NCBI RefSeq assembly: GCF_020075545.1
Contig: NZ_JAIQZK010000005.1
Coordinates: forward strand, 1 to 64,000
Direction of reading: 5' to 3'
Origin: Nocardioides sp. TRM66260-LWL
GTDB lineage: Bacteria > Actinomycetota > Actinomycetes > Propionibacteriales > Nocardioidaceae
Length of the DNA: 64,000 nucleotides
The translations under genes were made by a program, and so were the position numbers. This document shows positions 8,402 to 16,634 of this stretch, in pieces (position 1 is the stretch's first letter; every line of letters begins with the position of its first letter). The notes under the pieces are model-generated. The model searched no databases and was not told the origin of the DNA. It was given only the letters and a program-made list of their open reading frames with translations.

Positions 8402-9916
8402 CTAGAGAGCCGGGTCGATCGCGTCGTTGGTGTACGTGAGTCGCCGCTCAAGAGGGGTCAACAAAGTTTGAATTTTGTACTTTTGATCGCCCACCATCCA
8501 CAGGGCCCGGCCCTTTTCCTGCATGGCCCAGTTGGTGATGACGTTCTGCTGCATCTCGGAGAGACCCATCAGCCGACCGAGCTCGTCGGCGACCGACTCG
8601 TCTTGGCCCATGAGGATGCGGACGTCGGAGAGGTTGAGCAGGTCCTTGGCGATCTGGGCAGCCTGGCTGCCCTGGTCGCCAGCCGAGAGCGGGTCCGACG
8701 GCTTGTGATAGGTCACGATCTGGATGTCGCCCTCGGTGCGGGAGAGCCGCAGGTTGGCGTCGAGGGCCTCGACCGCCTCGAGCGAGAGGCGGGTCTGCAG
8801 CCAGGCCTCATCTCGCAGCACGATCCGTCGGTCGCCAGCTGCGGCGGCCTCGCGGATCCCCTGCCCCCACGAGTTCAGACACATCAGCGCAATCCCGACT
8901 GCGACCTTGTTGCCGGTGGCGTGCAGGGAGCGCAGCGACAGCGTCTGGATCGGTGCACGCCAGTCCGGCTGGAAGGTCGACTCGGAGTCGAACATGCCCT
9001 GCAGCGACCCCTTGCACAGAGCCCCGAGCGCATCGCGCAGCGGCCGTGTGCCGTCGTAGAACGCCTGAGGGTTCTCGTAGCGGTTGTTGTTGACCAGCTC
9101 CTTGCTCGGTGAGTGCAGTGCGGCCCACACCTGTGGGATCGTGACCGGCTTGAGGCGCGACGCCCCTGCCGACCAGCCCGTGAGGTCCTGGAGGACCTCG
9201 TTAATCACGGTCTCCTCGGTCGGGGTGAAGCTCACGCCTTGGGAGCCGACCAATCCGCGGATCAGCATCAGCCAGCGGTTGAAGATGATCGTCGCTCGCT
9301 TCTCCTGCTCCTCGGCGGTCTGCTTCTCCCAGTCCGCGCCGAGGGCGCCGAGGTCGAGCGGGTTGATCCGGCCGGGTAGCCCGGGTCCGATCCTGAAGGG
9401 GTCAACGCCGAGGAACTTCGAGATGTCCTCGTACTCGTCCTTCACATCACCCAGGACCAGCGAGCGATAGCCGTAGCGGATCATGCGCAGCATGAACGCC
9501 TTCACTGTCGCGGACTTGCCACGGCCGGGCTTGCCGAAGATGAAGATGTTCGGGTTGGTCACCGGGATGGTGTCGTCGAGGACCCAACCCATCGGGTCGC
9601 AGTAGAACTTGCCGCCCGAGAGAACGTCGTAGCCCATCTCCGCACCCCACGGCGGGAGCCCGTCGCCGGAGATCAGCGGCCACAACACGGGGGTCTCTTC
9701 CGAGGTCATCTGGTAGCCGGCCAGCGGCGGCAGTGTCGGTGCCCACCCGTGCCCCGGGCGTCGTACGCCGTGGGCCTTGATCGAGTTCGGGAACAGCTTC
9801 TCCGCGGGCGGCGCCGGTGGCGGTGCGGCCTTGCGGGGCATCGTGGTCCCGAAGTCGGCCAGCAGGTCATCGATGGTGCGCGAGTGCGGCCGCGACTTCG
9901 TAGCGCTCTTGGTCAT
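8402..9916 (-). CDS. VirB4-like conjugal transfer ATPase
   Basis: A 504-residue ATPase of the VirB4/TraC/TrbE group, the energy-providing subunit at the base of type IV secretion channels. Walker A is at residues 128-135 (GKPGRGKS), Walker B reads RRIVLRDEAW, and the downstream helix and RecA-like core follow (DIQIVTYHKPSDPL, VRILMGQDES). The N-terminal region before the Walker A is shorter than in proteobacterial VirB4, which is usual for the actinobacterial type paired with SCO6880 proteins. The start codon carries the repeated leader (copy B) and no Shine-Dalgarno. The SCO6880-family gene lies 90 bases upstream. Confidence 0.92.
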   Translation of the reverse strand: MTKSATKSRPHSRTIDDLLADFGTTMPRKAAPPPAPPAEKLFPNSIKAHGVRRPGHGWAPTLPPLAGYQMTSEETPVLWPLISGDGLPPWGAEMGYDVLSGGKFYCDPMGWVLDDTIPVTNPNIFIFGKPGRGKSATVKAFMLRMIRYGYRSLVLGDVKDEYEDISKFLGVDPFRIGPGLPGRINPLDLGALGADWEKQTAEEQEKRATIIFNRWLMLIRGLVGSQGVSFTPTEETVINEVLQDLTGWSAGASRLKPVTIPQVWAALHSPSKELVNNNRYENPQAFYDGTRPLRDALGALCKGSLQGMFDSESTFQPDWRAPIQTLSLRSLHATGNKVAVGIALMCLNSWGQGIREAAAAGDRRIVLRDEAWLQTRLSLEAVEALDANLRLSRTEGDIQIVTYHKPSDPLSAGDQGSQAAQIAKDLLNLSDVRILMGQDESVADELGRLMGLSEMQQNVITNWAMQEKGRALWMVGDQKYKIQTLLTPLERRLTYTNDAIDPAL

Positions 9917-9969
9917 GTCGGGACAGGCAACAGCCCGGCTCCCAGATCGGACATCTGGTGGCCGGGCTG
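9914..9969 (-). promoter_or_regulatory. repeated 5' leader element, copy B
   Basis: This is the same GTTGCCTGTCCCGACATG as copies A and C, ending in the VirB4 start codon. It is preceded by a strong two-part hairpin: outer arms CAGCCCGGC (9961-9969) and GCCGGGCTG (9931-9939), inner arms CCAGA and TCTGG, and apical loop TGTCCGA. The gap to the upstream stop codon is 90 bases. Stem sequences differ from copy C but still pair, which is what a conserved RNA structure would show. Confidence 0.75.
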
Positions 9970-10006
9970 TTTCAGGCCGGTGCCGTATTGAGGCGCTGGT
10001 CTTGGG

Positions 10007-11542
10007 TCACCGCTTCTTCGGCAGGCCTGCCCCCAGCGGGATCGTGGCCACGGCGAACGCGGCATCGTGGGCCCCGTCGAGCGGGAGTGGGGTGAAGCCG
10101 CTGATGCGGATCGAGGCGTCCAGGCGGCGGCCGAAGTCCTGCACATTCCAGCCAGCCGGGGCGGTGATCGAGACCGCGGAGGCGACCTTGACCAGTGACC
10201 GGCCGCGCTCGAGCTTCTCGTCGCGCTCGTGGAGCTTGCCGACCGACTGGCGGTCCTTGGCCCGCTCCACACGGCCGACCTTCTCCCGCAGCGTGCCGGC
10301 CATGACCGCTGACATCTGCGCTGTGCCAGTGGACCGATCCGCGGCCTGCTGGGAGACCGGCCGGTAGAACACGGTCAGGGCCCGTCGCTCACCGGGCTGG
10401 GACGGCACCAGAACCCGCGCCAGCGCACCCATGCGGGCGCCCTTGCGGGGCAGCAGGATCGTCGAGGAGACCGACTCCCACTCCCCGTGCCGGTAGGACC
10501 GCATCGCGGTGGTGGCGTTGGTCGGCCCCGCCGCCGCGACCGGTACGCCGGCCGCGATCGAGGGGTCGTCGCGGTGATGGATCTCCGCGTCGGCCAACGC
10601 CGGCAGGTCCCCGGGTTCGAAGCCGGTACGGATCGCCATCGCGAGCTCGGAGGTGTCGAGCCAGTTCACGCGGCTGCAGCCGATCGAGCCGGTCAGGCGG
10701 GCCTCGACCTCGGCGAGGACCGAGTAGAGGATGCGGGCACGGCCGATCACTCCACGACCAGCGCGCTTGGCGTCCTTGTTGATGACGTCCTCGCGGACCA
10801 CGACGGTCACAAACGCCTCGTGGCGCACGGCCGCGCCGGCGGTCATCGCCTCCAGCTGCGCGTTGACGCTCGCCGACACAGGCGGTTCGTCGGGCCGGGC
10901 GTTGGTGCGCACCCACTCGGCGCGCTCGGTGCCGTCGTCGGGGATGGTGCGTACCTGCACCACGACCAAGTCGATCTGGTTGCCCGCGGTCGCGGCCTCC
11001 ATCATCTCGGTCAGCCCGGCGCCCATGCGGAACCGGTCGACCTCATCGCTCATCCCGATCCCGGGGTGGATGACCCGGGCGGTCGCGGCCCAGGTGCGGG
11101 CGGCGTGGTTCTGGATGATCGCCGGGCGGGCGGTCTGCCCGCTCATCGGCGGGCCGTCGTGGATCTGGATCCCGGCGAGGATGCCGGGCAGGTCGGCCTC
11201 CCCTGCCTCGCCGTCGTCGTCAGGGTCGTCGGCGTTGCCGAGGTCGAGGTCACCGGCGGCGGCCTTGGATTGGAACCGCGACCAGCCGAACGCGATTCCG
11301 GCCATGTGCCGGAACACGACCCCGATCCACTGGAAGGCTGAGTGGCCACGGATGGGCAGGCAGACCAGCAGCCCGACCACACCCCATGCGGGCAGCAGAA
11401 CCAGCAACGGCAGCCACTTCTGCATGGCGATCGCCATCCAGGTGGGGAACCCGGCAGCGAGCACCAGGACGAACTGGGGTCCGGTCAGCCCGAAGAGCCA
11501 TGCCTGCCGGTCACGGGTTGCCGAAGCTCCGTAGACGCTCAT
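10007..11542 (-). CDS. SCO6880-family type IV secretion component
   Basis: A 511-residue protein with a hydrophobic N-terminus (two membrane segments, about residues 18-60, including FVLVLAAGFPTWMAIAM and LLVLLPAWGVVGLLVCL) and a long cytoplasmic domain. It matches the actinobacterial SCO6880 family, which always travels with a VirB4 ATPase and resembles a PrgI-like membrane part joined to the VirB4 N-terminal domain. It probably sits between channel and ATPase. The downstream gene is VirB4, behind the leader element. The start overlaps the VirB6-like gene by 4 bases (ATGA). Confidence 0.85.
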   Translation of the reverse strand: MSVYGASATRDRQAWLFGLTGPQFVLVLAAGFPTWMAIAMQKWLPLLVLLPAWGVVGLLVCLPIRGHSAFQWIGVVFRHMAGIAFGWSRFQSKAAAGDLDLGNADDPDDDGEAGEADLPGILAGIQIHDGPPMSGQTARPAIIQNHAARTWAATARVIHPGIGMSDEVDRFRMGAGLTEMMEAATAGNQIDLVVVQVRTIPDDGTERAEWVRTNARPDEPPVSASVNAQLEAMTAGAAVRHEAFVTVVVREDVINKDAKRAGRGVIGRARILYSVLAEVEARLTGSIGCSRVNWLDTSELAMAIRTGFEPGDLPALADAEIHHRDDPSIAAGVPVAAAGPTNATTAMRSYRHGEWESVSSTILLPRKGARMGALARVLVPSQPGERRALTVFYRPVSQQAADRSTGTAQMSAVMAGTLREKVGRVERAKDRQSVGKLHERDEKLERGRSLVKVASAVSITAPAGWNVQDFGRRLDASIRISGFTPLPLDGAHDAAFAVATIPLGAGLPKKR

Positions 11543-12933
11543 GCGAGGAACACCGCATCTTCAGGACCGACCGCCTCGGCCGAGGAGACCTTCGGGGGTG
11601 GGTTGTCGTTGGCGACGCCGTCGTGGTTGGTGTCGTTGAGGGGCTGCATGCGCTGAGCCTTTCCGTGCTTGTCCTTCGCCTGTCGGGGGCTGTGACTGGT
11701 GTCGTAGTAGCCCTGGTTGCCGATGCCGGCCTGGCCCAGGACGTCGATGCCCATCGAGGCACCGGCCGCGGCGACCTTGCCGGTCTTGTCCATGGCGCCG
11801 CCGACGGCGGCACCGACCTTTCCGCCGTACTTCTTCAAACCCGAGGACTGGAACCGGCCTGCTGTCTCGGCCTCGGCTCCGTTCTCGGAGCTGGTCCGAC
11901 CGTCCGCCCCGGTCTCGGTGGCGGCCTCCGAACCGGAGGATCCGCTGGTGGCGCCCTTGCCCTTCAGCAACCCTGAGACGCCGCCGTTGGCGTTCATCGT
12001 GGACCGGAAGGAGGCGCCCGAGGCGGTGCCGGGGTCGACGAACGCGAGGAGCCGGAACAGCACCATCGGCATGAAGCAGGCCACCAGCATGATGATCGAC
12101 CCGACCACGGACATGCCGATGTTGGAGGAGGTGTCAGAGACGTGCAGCAGCTGCTCGGCGGAGTTCTGTGACTCGGCGCCGTCGGGCATCCCGGCCCAGG
12201 CGAACTGGGTACCCATGCCCACGACGAGCGCCAGTAGCGGCTCCATCAGCACGCAGGCCAGGAACCAGCGGATGCTCTTCCACATCCACGACTTGGTGCC
12301 CTCAGAGAGCGCACCGGCCGCGGTCAGCGGCATGGTCGCGGTCAGGATCAGCAGGGCCGCGGAACGGACCATCATGATCACCATATGCCCGAAGGCAGCC
12401 GGGATCAGGATGAACAGGGCACAGATGCCCAGGGTGGCGGCTTGGGTCGTTCCCGAAACTGTGTCGACGAACCCGTCGCCGGCCGCGTAGCCGGAGAACG
12501 AGTCGACGCCCAGCAGACTGTTCAACAGTCCTTTGGTCAGGCCCGAGGCGGCTGCGATGAGACCGGCGCAGACGCCGATCCAGCAGCACAGAACGACCCC
12601 GTACTGCACCAGCCCTGCGGCGAGGGTGCCGAACCCGCGGCCATCGCCCCGCAGTACCGCCAGGCCAATCTGCCCGAACGCCACGATGAGCGCGATGGCC
12701 AGCGCGAGCCACAGGGTGACCGAGTAGAGCTTGGACAGGCCCGGGTCGGCAACGTTGGGAGTGAAGCTGTCGATGAGGCTGAACGCGGTCTTCAGCAGCC
12801 ACATGGCGCCCGACCAGATGGCCATCATCATCGAGGTGAACCCGTCGGCCAGTGTCTCCTTGGCCTTATTCCCCAACCAGTGGAGCGGGTTGAGGTCGAT
12901 CATCGGGACAATGTTTGCGACCAGAGACGTCAT
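11539..12933 (-). CDS. VirB6/TrbL-like polytopic membrane protein
   Basis: A 464-residue protein with about six to seven membrane segments in the first 300 residues (for example LWLALAIALIVAFGQIGLAVL, YGVVLCCWIGVCAGLIAAA, SIIMLVACFMPMVLFRLLAFV). A hydrophilic Gly/Ser/Thr-rich tail of about 150 residues follows. This is the layout of VirB6/TrbL channel proteins in Gram-positive systems. I choose the ATG at 12933 (MTSLVANIVPM), because it gives the same 4-base ATGA overlap with the upstream gene seen across this operon. The ATG at 12993 would overlap by 64 bases and add an unconvincing Arg-rich extension. Confidence 0.8.
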   Translation of the reverse strand: MTSLVANIVPMIDLNPLHWLGNKAKETLADGFTSMMMAIWSGAMWLLKTAFSLIDSFTPNVADPGLSKLYSVTLWLALAIALIVAFGQIGLAVLRGDGRGFGTLAAGLVQYGVVLCCWIGVCAGLIAAASGLTKGLLNSLLGVDSFSGYAAGDGFVDTVSGTTQAATLGICALFILIPAAFGHMVIMMVRSAALLILTATMPLTAAGALSEGTKSWMWKSIRWFLACVLMEPLLALVVGMGTQFAWAGMPDGAESQNSAEQLLHVSDTSSNIGMSVVGSIIMLVACFMPMVLFRLLAFVDPGTASGASFRSTMNANGGVSGLLKGKGATSGSSGSEAATETGADGRTSSENGAEAETAGRFQSSGLKKYGGKVGAAVGGAMDKTGKVAAAGASMGIDVLGQAGIGNQGYYDTSHSPRQAKDKHGKAQRMQPLNDTNHDGVANDNPPPKVSSAEAVGPEDAVFLA

Positions 12934-13787
12934 GACTGCGGCACCTCCAGCCACTGGTAGCCGGCGTCGAAGGAAGCCTGGGAACCGGGCCACAGCGAGG
13001 GAGCCGCAGCTGGCTCATCGCCGGTTCCGATCACCCACCGGCCTCCAGCAGAGTCGCTGGAGTCGGCGGAGTTCTGCCAGACCATGCGCTGGCAGTCAGC
13101 GGCGGCGACCTGCTGGGACGGGGAGCCCGGCAGGGTGACGGTGATGATGAAGTCCACGCAGGGCACGACGAAGTCGGAGCCCACCGTGCCCTTGACGAAC
13201 CCCATCTTCGGTTCGACGCCGATCGTGATGCCGTTCTGTGCGTCAGCCGACAGTCCTGCTGAACCCAACAGGGTGGCCACGCCCTTGACCCCAGACCAGG
13301 ACTCCGGCGTGGGTCCGCCGGGTGCGGCCCAGTTGGTGATGACGTCTTGGGCGATCTTCACCGAGGCCGAGCTCAGGGCGGTGGAGTCGATCGCGGCCAT
13401 CTGCGCCAGGGCACCCTGCGGGGTGTGTGGGTAGCCGGTCGCGACACCGACCTCACCGACCTTCATCGGGGGCGGGATCTCCAGGGTGCCGGTCTTGCCG
13501 GTGGACAGGTCGCCACCGGGCTGGGCTGCCTCGACCGGGGCGGCCGGGAGGGGCTTGTCGGCCAGCTGGTCTTGTGCAGACGTCGTCGTGCCGGACCCGG
13601 TGGCGGCGACGGCCTCGTCGGGCTTGGAGCCGGTGAGCATGTTGATCACCGACCAGGCACCGCCGACGACCAGTGCGAGTACGACGACCGCCGCCGCCCC
13701 GAGCAGGATCTGGAGCCGTAGCCGGGTCCATTCCGTGCTCGGGTCGACCAGCTTGGTCTGGTACGCGTTTCGGGTCCGGGTGAACAT
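12930..13787 (-). CDS. single-pass membrane protein of the transfer apparatus (VirB8-like topology)
   Basis: A 285-residue protein with a short cytoplasmic N-terminus, one membrane helix at about residues 28-50 (ILLGAAAVVVLALVVGGAWSVI), a Thr/Ser/Ala linker and an external domain of about 190 residues. The external domain includes GYPHTPQGALAQMAAIDS, which recurs in actinobacterial conjugation operons, and a Cys pair (PCVDF, ADCQR). The layout is like VirB8/TcpC assembly factors, but I cannot see enough to assign that fold. It lies between the VirB6-like and VirB2-like genes, one base from the latter. Confidence 0.7.
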   Translation of the reverse strand: MFTRTRNAYQTKLVDPSTEWTRLRLQILLGAAAVVVLALVVGGAWSVINMLTGSKPDEAVAATGSGTTTSAQDQLADKPLPAAPVEAAQPGGDLSTGKTGTLEIPPPMKVGEVGVATGYPHTPQGALAQMAAIDSTALSSASVKIAQDVITNWAAPGGPTPESWSGVKGVATLLGSAGLSADAQNGITIGVEPKMGFVKGTVGSDFVVPCVDFIITVTLPGSPSQQVAAADCQRMVWQNSADSSDSAGGRWVIGTGDEPAAAPSLWPGSQASFDAGYQWLEVPQS

Positions 13788-13788
13788 C

Positions 13789-14124
13789 TCAGCAGCCGTT
13801 CCCGACGATGCCGTTGAGGATCGCGTAGATGCAGACGAACGCGATGGCGCCGATCACGGTCCAGAACAGGCCTGAGGCGCCGAGCTGCGCCGCGCGTCCC
13901 ATCTGTCCGAACTTGCCGACGATCAGGGCACCGGAGGAGGCGAAGCCCGCGCCGATGATGATGGCGATGACGCCGTACTTGACCCAGCCGAGGATCTGGG
14001 CGACGTACGGGGCAACGCCCGTGGGCGCCTGGGCGCAGACGTTGCTGACGCCCTCGGCCTTGATGGTGGTCCCCGCGTTGGTCACCAGCGTGGTGGCGAT
14101 CTCGGAGATGGCGTGAACGATCAT
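13789..14124 (-). CDS. small two-helix membrane protein, VirB2/TrbC pilin-like
   Basis: A 111-residue protein with two long hydrophobic segments (about 43-65 and 82-105) separated by a short basic loop (GKFGQMGRAAQ), and a Cys near each end (NVCAQAP and the terminal Cys). Two helices with a short positive loop is the architecture of VirB2/TrbC-type conjugative pilins and of small channel proteins in such operons. A ribosome site (GGAGAG) lies just upstream of the ATG. Its place before the VirB8- and VirB6-like genes fits a structural T4SS subunit. Confidence 0.65.
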   Translation of the reverse strand: MIVHAISEIATTLVTNAGTTIKAEGVSNVCAQAPTGVAPYVAQILGWVKYGVIAIIIGAGFASSGALIVGKFGQMGRAAQLGASGLFWTVIGAIAFVCIYAILNGIVGNGC

Positions 14125-14144
14125 GTGTCTCTCCTGCTTTCCTT

Positions 14145-15083
14145 TCAGGTCCGGTTCGCCGTCAGCGGTCCGGTGATGGTGGTGATCCGCTCCAGCAGGT
14201 GCTGGGAGGGGTTCGTGAGCTGCTTGGGCAGCGGGTCCGGCCCCAGACCCGGGAGGGCCTTAGCCGACAGGAGCGGCGCGAACAGCACCGCCTCCTGCTC
14301 GTGGGCGGTGCGCAGCAGACGGCCGGCGCCGGCGAACTCGCGGTCGCTCCAACGGCCTGCGCCGATGACCACGACGACCACGCGTTCGCTGTTGAGCTGA
14401 TCGGTGAGCTCGACCAGTGACGCCTCGGCCTGGGACAGCGCCAGCTCGTAGGGCCGGGTCACCAGGACCTCGACGTCGGCGCGAGCCGAGGCCACCCACG
14501 CACCCTGCGGGGCGGCCGCCAGCTCGCGCGGGGTCCAGCCGGCATCGAGCACGGTCAGGTCGACACCGTCGACAGGGCGAGGGGCGGGCACGTCGGCCGG
14601 AACCCACACAGGCTCCTGGACGCGGTCGATCAGGACGTTCGCGCCGCGGCGGCCGCGCCGCCATCCCTCGGCCGCGCCGAGCTCGGTCACGGTCGCACCC
14701 AGCAGCCCCGACCATGCCGGAGCAGCCGCATCCAGGATCCGCGCGCGCACGCCGGAGCAATCGGCTGCATCCGCCAACGCGAGGGTGACGGTGGAGGCGC
14801 CCGCGCCTGCGTTGGCCGCACGAACTCGCACCACCGGCCCGATCCCGCCCAGGAGGTCACCCTCCCCCGGGGCTACCCGGGCGTCGCCGCCGACCCGATC
14901 GCCGGTCTCCCTGGGGGCCGGGCCGCCCGTGGTGAGGTTGCGGTCGACCTCATCGCACTCGACCGACAGGGCCGCGGGCGCCGCCAGCGCAGTCGTGGGG
15001 TGCGCAAAACGGCCAGCCGCCAGTGCGGCCGCAGCCGCCTGGAGCTCGCGGGTGGAGAACCGAGCGGTCGTGCCGGTGGTCAT
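14145..15083 (-). CDS. degenerate MinD/ParA-like protein
   Basis: A 312-residue soluble protein. At about residues 90-112 is VRVRAANAGAGASTVTLALADAA, which follows the pattern of a MinD/ParA P-loop strand-loop-helix, but the Walker A lysine is replaced by Ala (GAGAST instead of GKT). Further on are NVLIDRV, VDLTVLDAGW and VVVVIGAGRWSDREF, spaced like the later strands of that fold. It may bind nucleotide weakly or not at all and act as a scaffold or localisation factor. It overlaps the 86-residue gene upstream (ATGA) and ends 20 bases before the pilin-like gene. Confidence 0.6.
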   Translation of the reverse strand: MTTGTTARFSTRELQAAAAALAAGRFAHPTTALAAPAALSVECDEVDRNLTTGGPAPRETGDRVGGDARVAPGEGDLLGGIGPVVRVRAANAGAGASTVTLALADAADCSGVRARILDAAAPAWSGLLGATVTELGAAEGWRRGRRGANVLIDRVQEPVWVPADVPAPRPVDGVDLTVLDAGWTPRELAAAPQGAWVASARADVEVLVTRPYELALSQAEASLVELTDQLNSERVVVVVIGAGRWSDREFAGAGRLLRTAHEQEAVLFAPLLSAKALPGLGPDPLPKQLTNPSQHLLERITTITGPLTANRT

Positions 15084-15340
15084 CGCGCGGCCTCGATCCG
15101 GGCAGCCCGCAGACGCATGGCCTCGCGCAGCACCGAGGCGGGGGTGTTGCGGATGACCTCGCGAGCGTCTGCGGCCTGCTCGGCATCGGCACGCAGCCGT
15201 GCGATCGCGTCCTCGATGCCCGACAGAGCGTGGTCCACGTTGTGCGTGGCCACGACCTCCAGCAGCTGCGCGACGACCTCGGGGGTCGGCCCTGCAAGAT
15301 CACCGGAGACACTGACCACGGCGTGTGCGTTCTCGCTCAT
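15080..15340 (-). CDS. small helical hypothetical protein of the transfer operon
   Basis: An 86-residue, mostly alpha-helical, acidic protein with no membrane segment (for example VVAQLLEVVATHNVDHALSGIEDAI). I do not recognise a family. It is the first gene after leader copy C and overlaps the MinD-like gene by 4 bases, so the leader probably controls both, and perhaps the T4SS genes downstream. Confidence 0.65.
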   Translation of the reverse strand: MSENAHAVVSVSGDLAGPTPEVVAQLLEVVATHNVDHALSGIEDAIARLRADAEQAADAREVIRNTPASVLREAMRLRAARIEAAR

Positions 15341-15386
15341 GTCGGGACAGGCAACGGCCCCTGGTCCGGATCGGACGCGGGGGCCG
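15338..15386 (-). promoter_or_regulatory. repeated 5' leader element, copy C
   Basis: GTTGCCTGTCCCGACATG ends in the start codon at 15340. It is preceded by a hairpin with arms CGGCCCC (15380-15386) and GGGGCCG (15355-15361). The loop contains GTCCGATC and can form a second small stem (GTCCG with CGGAC). The gap to the upstream stop is 90 bases. The stem differs in sequence from copy B but is in the same place. Confidence 0.75.
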
Positions 15387-15430
15387 CAACTTCTTCCAGA
15401 TTCATCCTGGTCCAGATCAAGTCGGTCCCT

Positions 15431-16336
15431 TCAGGCAATCGCCTCGAGGTACTGCGGCGCCGCGTCGCGCAGCCGAGCAGTGGTCTGGTCGCGTCGACGG
15501 CGGATCTGACGCAGGGTCACGCCGTGACGTTCACCGACGATCCGCTGGGCCTCCTCGCGGGCCCGTTTCGTTTCGCCCCGGGCGAGGAGCTCGTGCTCGG
15601 CGGCCATCAGCTCGACCAGCAGATCGATCTCCCCGGGCGCGATCACGCCGACCTCACGTGCCCACACCAACAGGTCGACCAGGTCCTCAACCGCATCCTC
15701 GACAACCGGCACCGCGACGGTCAGGTCGCAGTCGTCCACTCCGCGCTCGAGGCCGGTGCCCAGGACCTCGCTGCCCGCCTCCCCCACCAGCCACGCGTCT
15801 AGCGACGTGGTCTCGACCCGGCAGAGCAGCCCGGCCGCCGGACGGCACAGCCGCTGCCGGGCCCGGTCCAACAGGTAGCGACCCGCCCGGTTCCCCAACT
15901 GCGGCTCGGCGGCCTTGACCTCTTCCCACACCATGGCGTGCACGTCGCCGACCTCGCACTGCAAGTCACTGAGTTGGCCCGCGACCCGGTTCACTCCGTC
16001 GGCCAGGACCACCAGCACAGCCAGGGCGGCGTCGTCGTCATCGCCACCGCGACGTGATCCGAGCGCGACCAGTCCCGCCAGCATCTCGTAGCACTCATCG
16101 TCGCGGCGCCGCCATCCCGCGCATGCCTCCTGCAAGTCGGCGAAGCCGGCCAGGCGTAGCTCGACTTGCTGCCATTGCTCCCACTTGCCCGAGCGGTCAA
16201 GGCTGGCCGCCACGGCCGTGGCGAGAGCTCCCTGCCCCCGTCGGCGTTCCCGCTGGACGCGAGTGGCGGGGGTGGCCGGGGCGGTGGGCTCGGCGGTGGG
16301 TGCGGTGGTCTGGATGGTGAGGGTGCTGGCCGACAT
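15431..16336 (-). CDS. hypothetical protein with a C-terminal HTH-like helix pair
   Basis: A 301-residue soluble, helical protein with a Thr/Pro/Ala-rich N-terminus. The C-terminal 45 residues (IVGERHGVTLRQIRRRRDQTTARLRDAA) look like a helix-turn-helix of the sigma-4/phage-regulator kind. The family is not recognised. The start at 16336 is well supported: GGAGG stands six bases before the ATG (MSASTL); an earlier in-frame ATG at 16417 has no such site and would run through the repeats. It is the first gene downstream of the iteron-like array, so it could bind that array, but this is only positional inference. Confidence 0.65.
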   Translation of the reverse strand: MSASTLTIQTTAPTAEPTAPATPATRVQRERRRGQGALATAVAASLDRSGKWEQWQQVELRLAGFADLQEACAGWRRRDDECYEMLAGLVALGSRRGGDDDDAALAVLVVLADGVNRVAGQLSDLQCEVGDVHAMVWEEVKAAEPQLGNRAGRYLLDRARQRLCRPAAGLLCRVETTSLDAWLVGEAGSEVLGTGLERGVDDCDLTVAVPVVEDAVEDLVDLLVWAREVGVIAPGEIDLLVELMAAEHELLARGETKRAREEAQRIVGERHGVTLRQIRRRRDQTTARLRDAAPQYLEAIA

Positions 16337-16388
16337 GGCGGTCCTCCGAGCAGGCAGGCGATCAGGACGCGCCCATGTCAGAACTGAC

Positions 16389-16506
16389 CGCTCACCACCC
16401 CGCTCACCAAGATCCACACCACCCGCCCAGGACTGCCTGATGAGCGCTCACCAAACCGCTCACCAAACGCAAAACCGCAGGTCAGAGACGGTGCCGCCGC
16501 TCACCA
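16389..16506. repeat. iteron-like array: five copies of CGCTCACCA
   Basis: Exact copies of the 9-mer CGCTCACCA lie at 16389, 16401, 16445, 16457 and 16498, all in one orientation. The first four form two pairs, each with a 12-base period, and the pairs are exactly 56 bases apart. The copies are embedded in 12-base units of the form CCGCTCACCAnn. The array fills most of a 298-base gene-free gap between the LysM/BTAD gene and the HTH-like protein gene. Regular short direct repeats of this kind mark plasmid origins, oriT accessory sites or cooperative operators. Confidence 0.75.
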
Positions 16507-16512
16507 GCCCGG

Positions 16513-16539
16513 CCCGAAAAAAGTTCAAGAAAGTTCGGG
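16513..16539. repeat. A-rich inverted repeat next to the iteron array
   Basis: Arms CCCGAA and TTCGGG enclose an A-rich stretch containing the tandem words AAGTTC AAG AAAGTTC. The low GC stands out against the surrounding sequence and lies seven bases from the last iteron. It could be an easily melted segment of an origin, or part of a promoter for the minus-strand gene downstream. Confidence 0.45.
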
Positions 16540-16568
16540 TCCACCGCTTGCGCGGCCTGGAAATGGGC

Positions 16569-16606
16569 CGTGGCCCCGCCTCACCACCCGGTGAAGCGGG
16601 GCCACG
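16569..16606 (-). terminator. hairpin terminator after the LysM/BTAD gene
   Basis: Arms CGTGGCCCCGC and GCGGGGCCACG (11 bp, perfect) are separated by 16 bases that can themselves pair (TCACC with GGTGA). It lies 29 bases beyond the stop codon of the gene ending at 16635. There is no T tract, which is common for actinobacterial terminators. Confidence 0.55.
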
Positions 16607-16634
16607 TACGACCCTTCTGTCGCGCCGAGGCGGG

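Noticed and set aside
11539-12993. VirB6-like gene starting at 12993
   Set aside because: It would overlap the upstream gene by 64 bases and add an Arg-rich stretch. The ATG at 12933 gives the operon's usual 4-base overlap.
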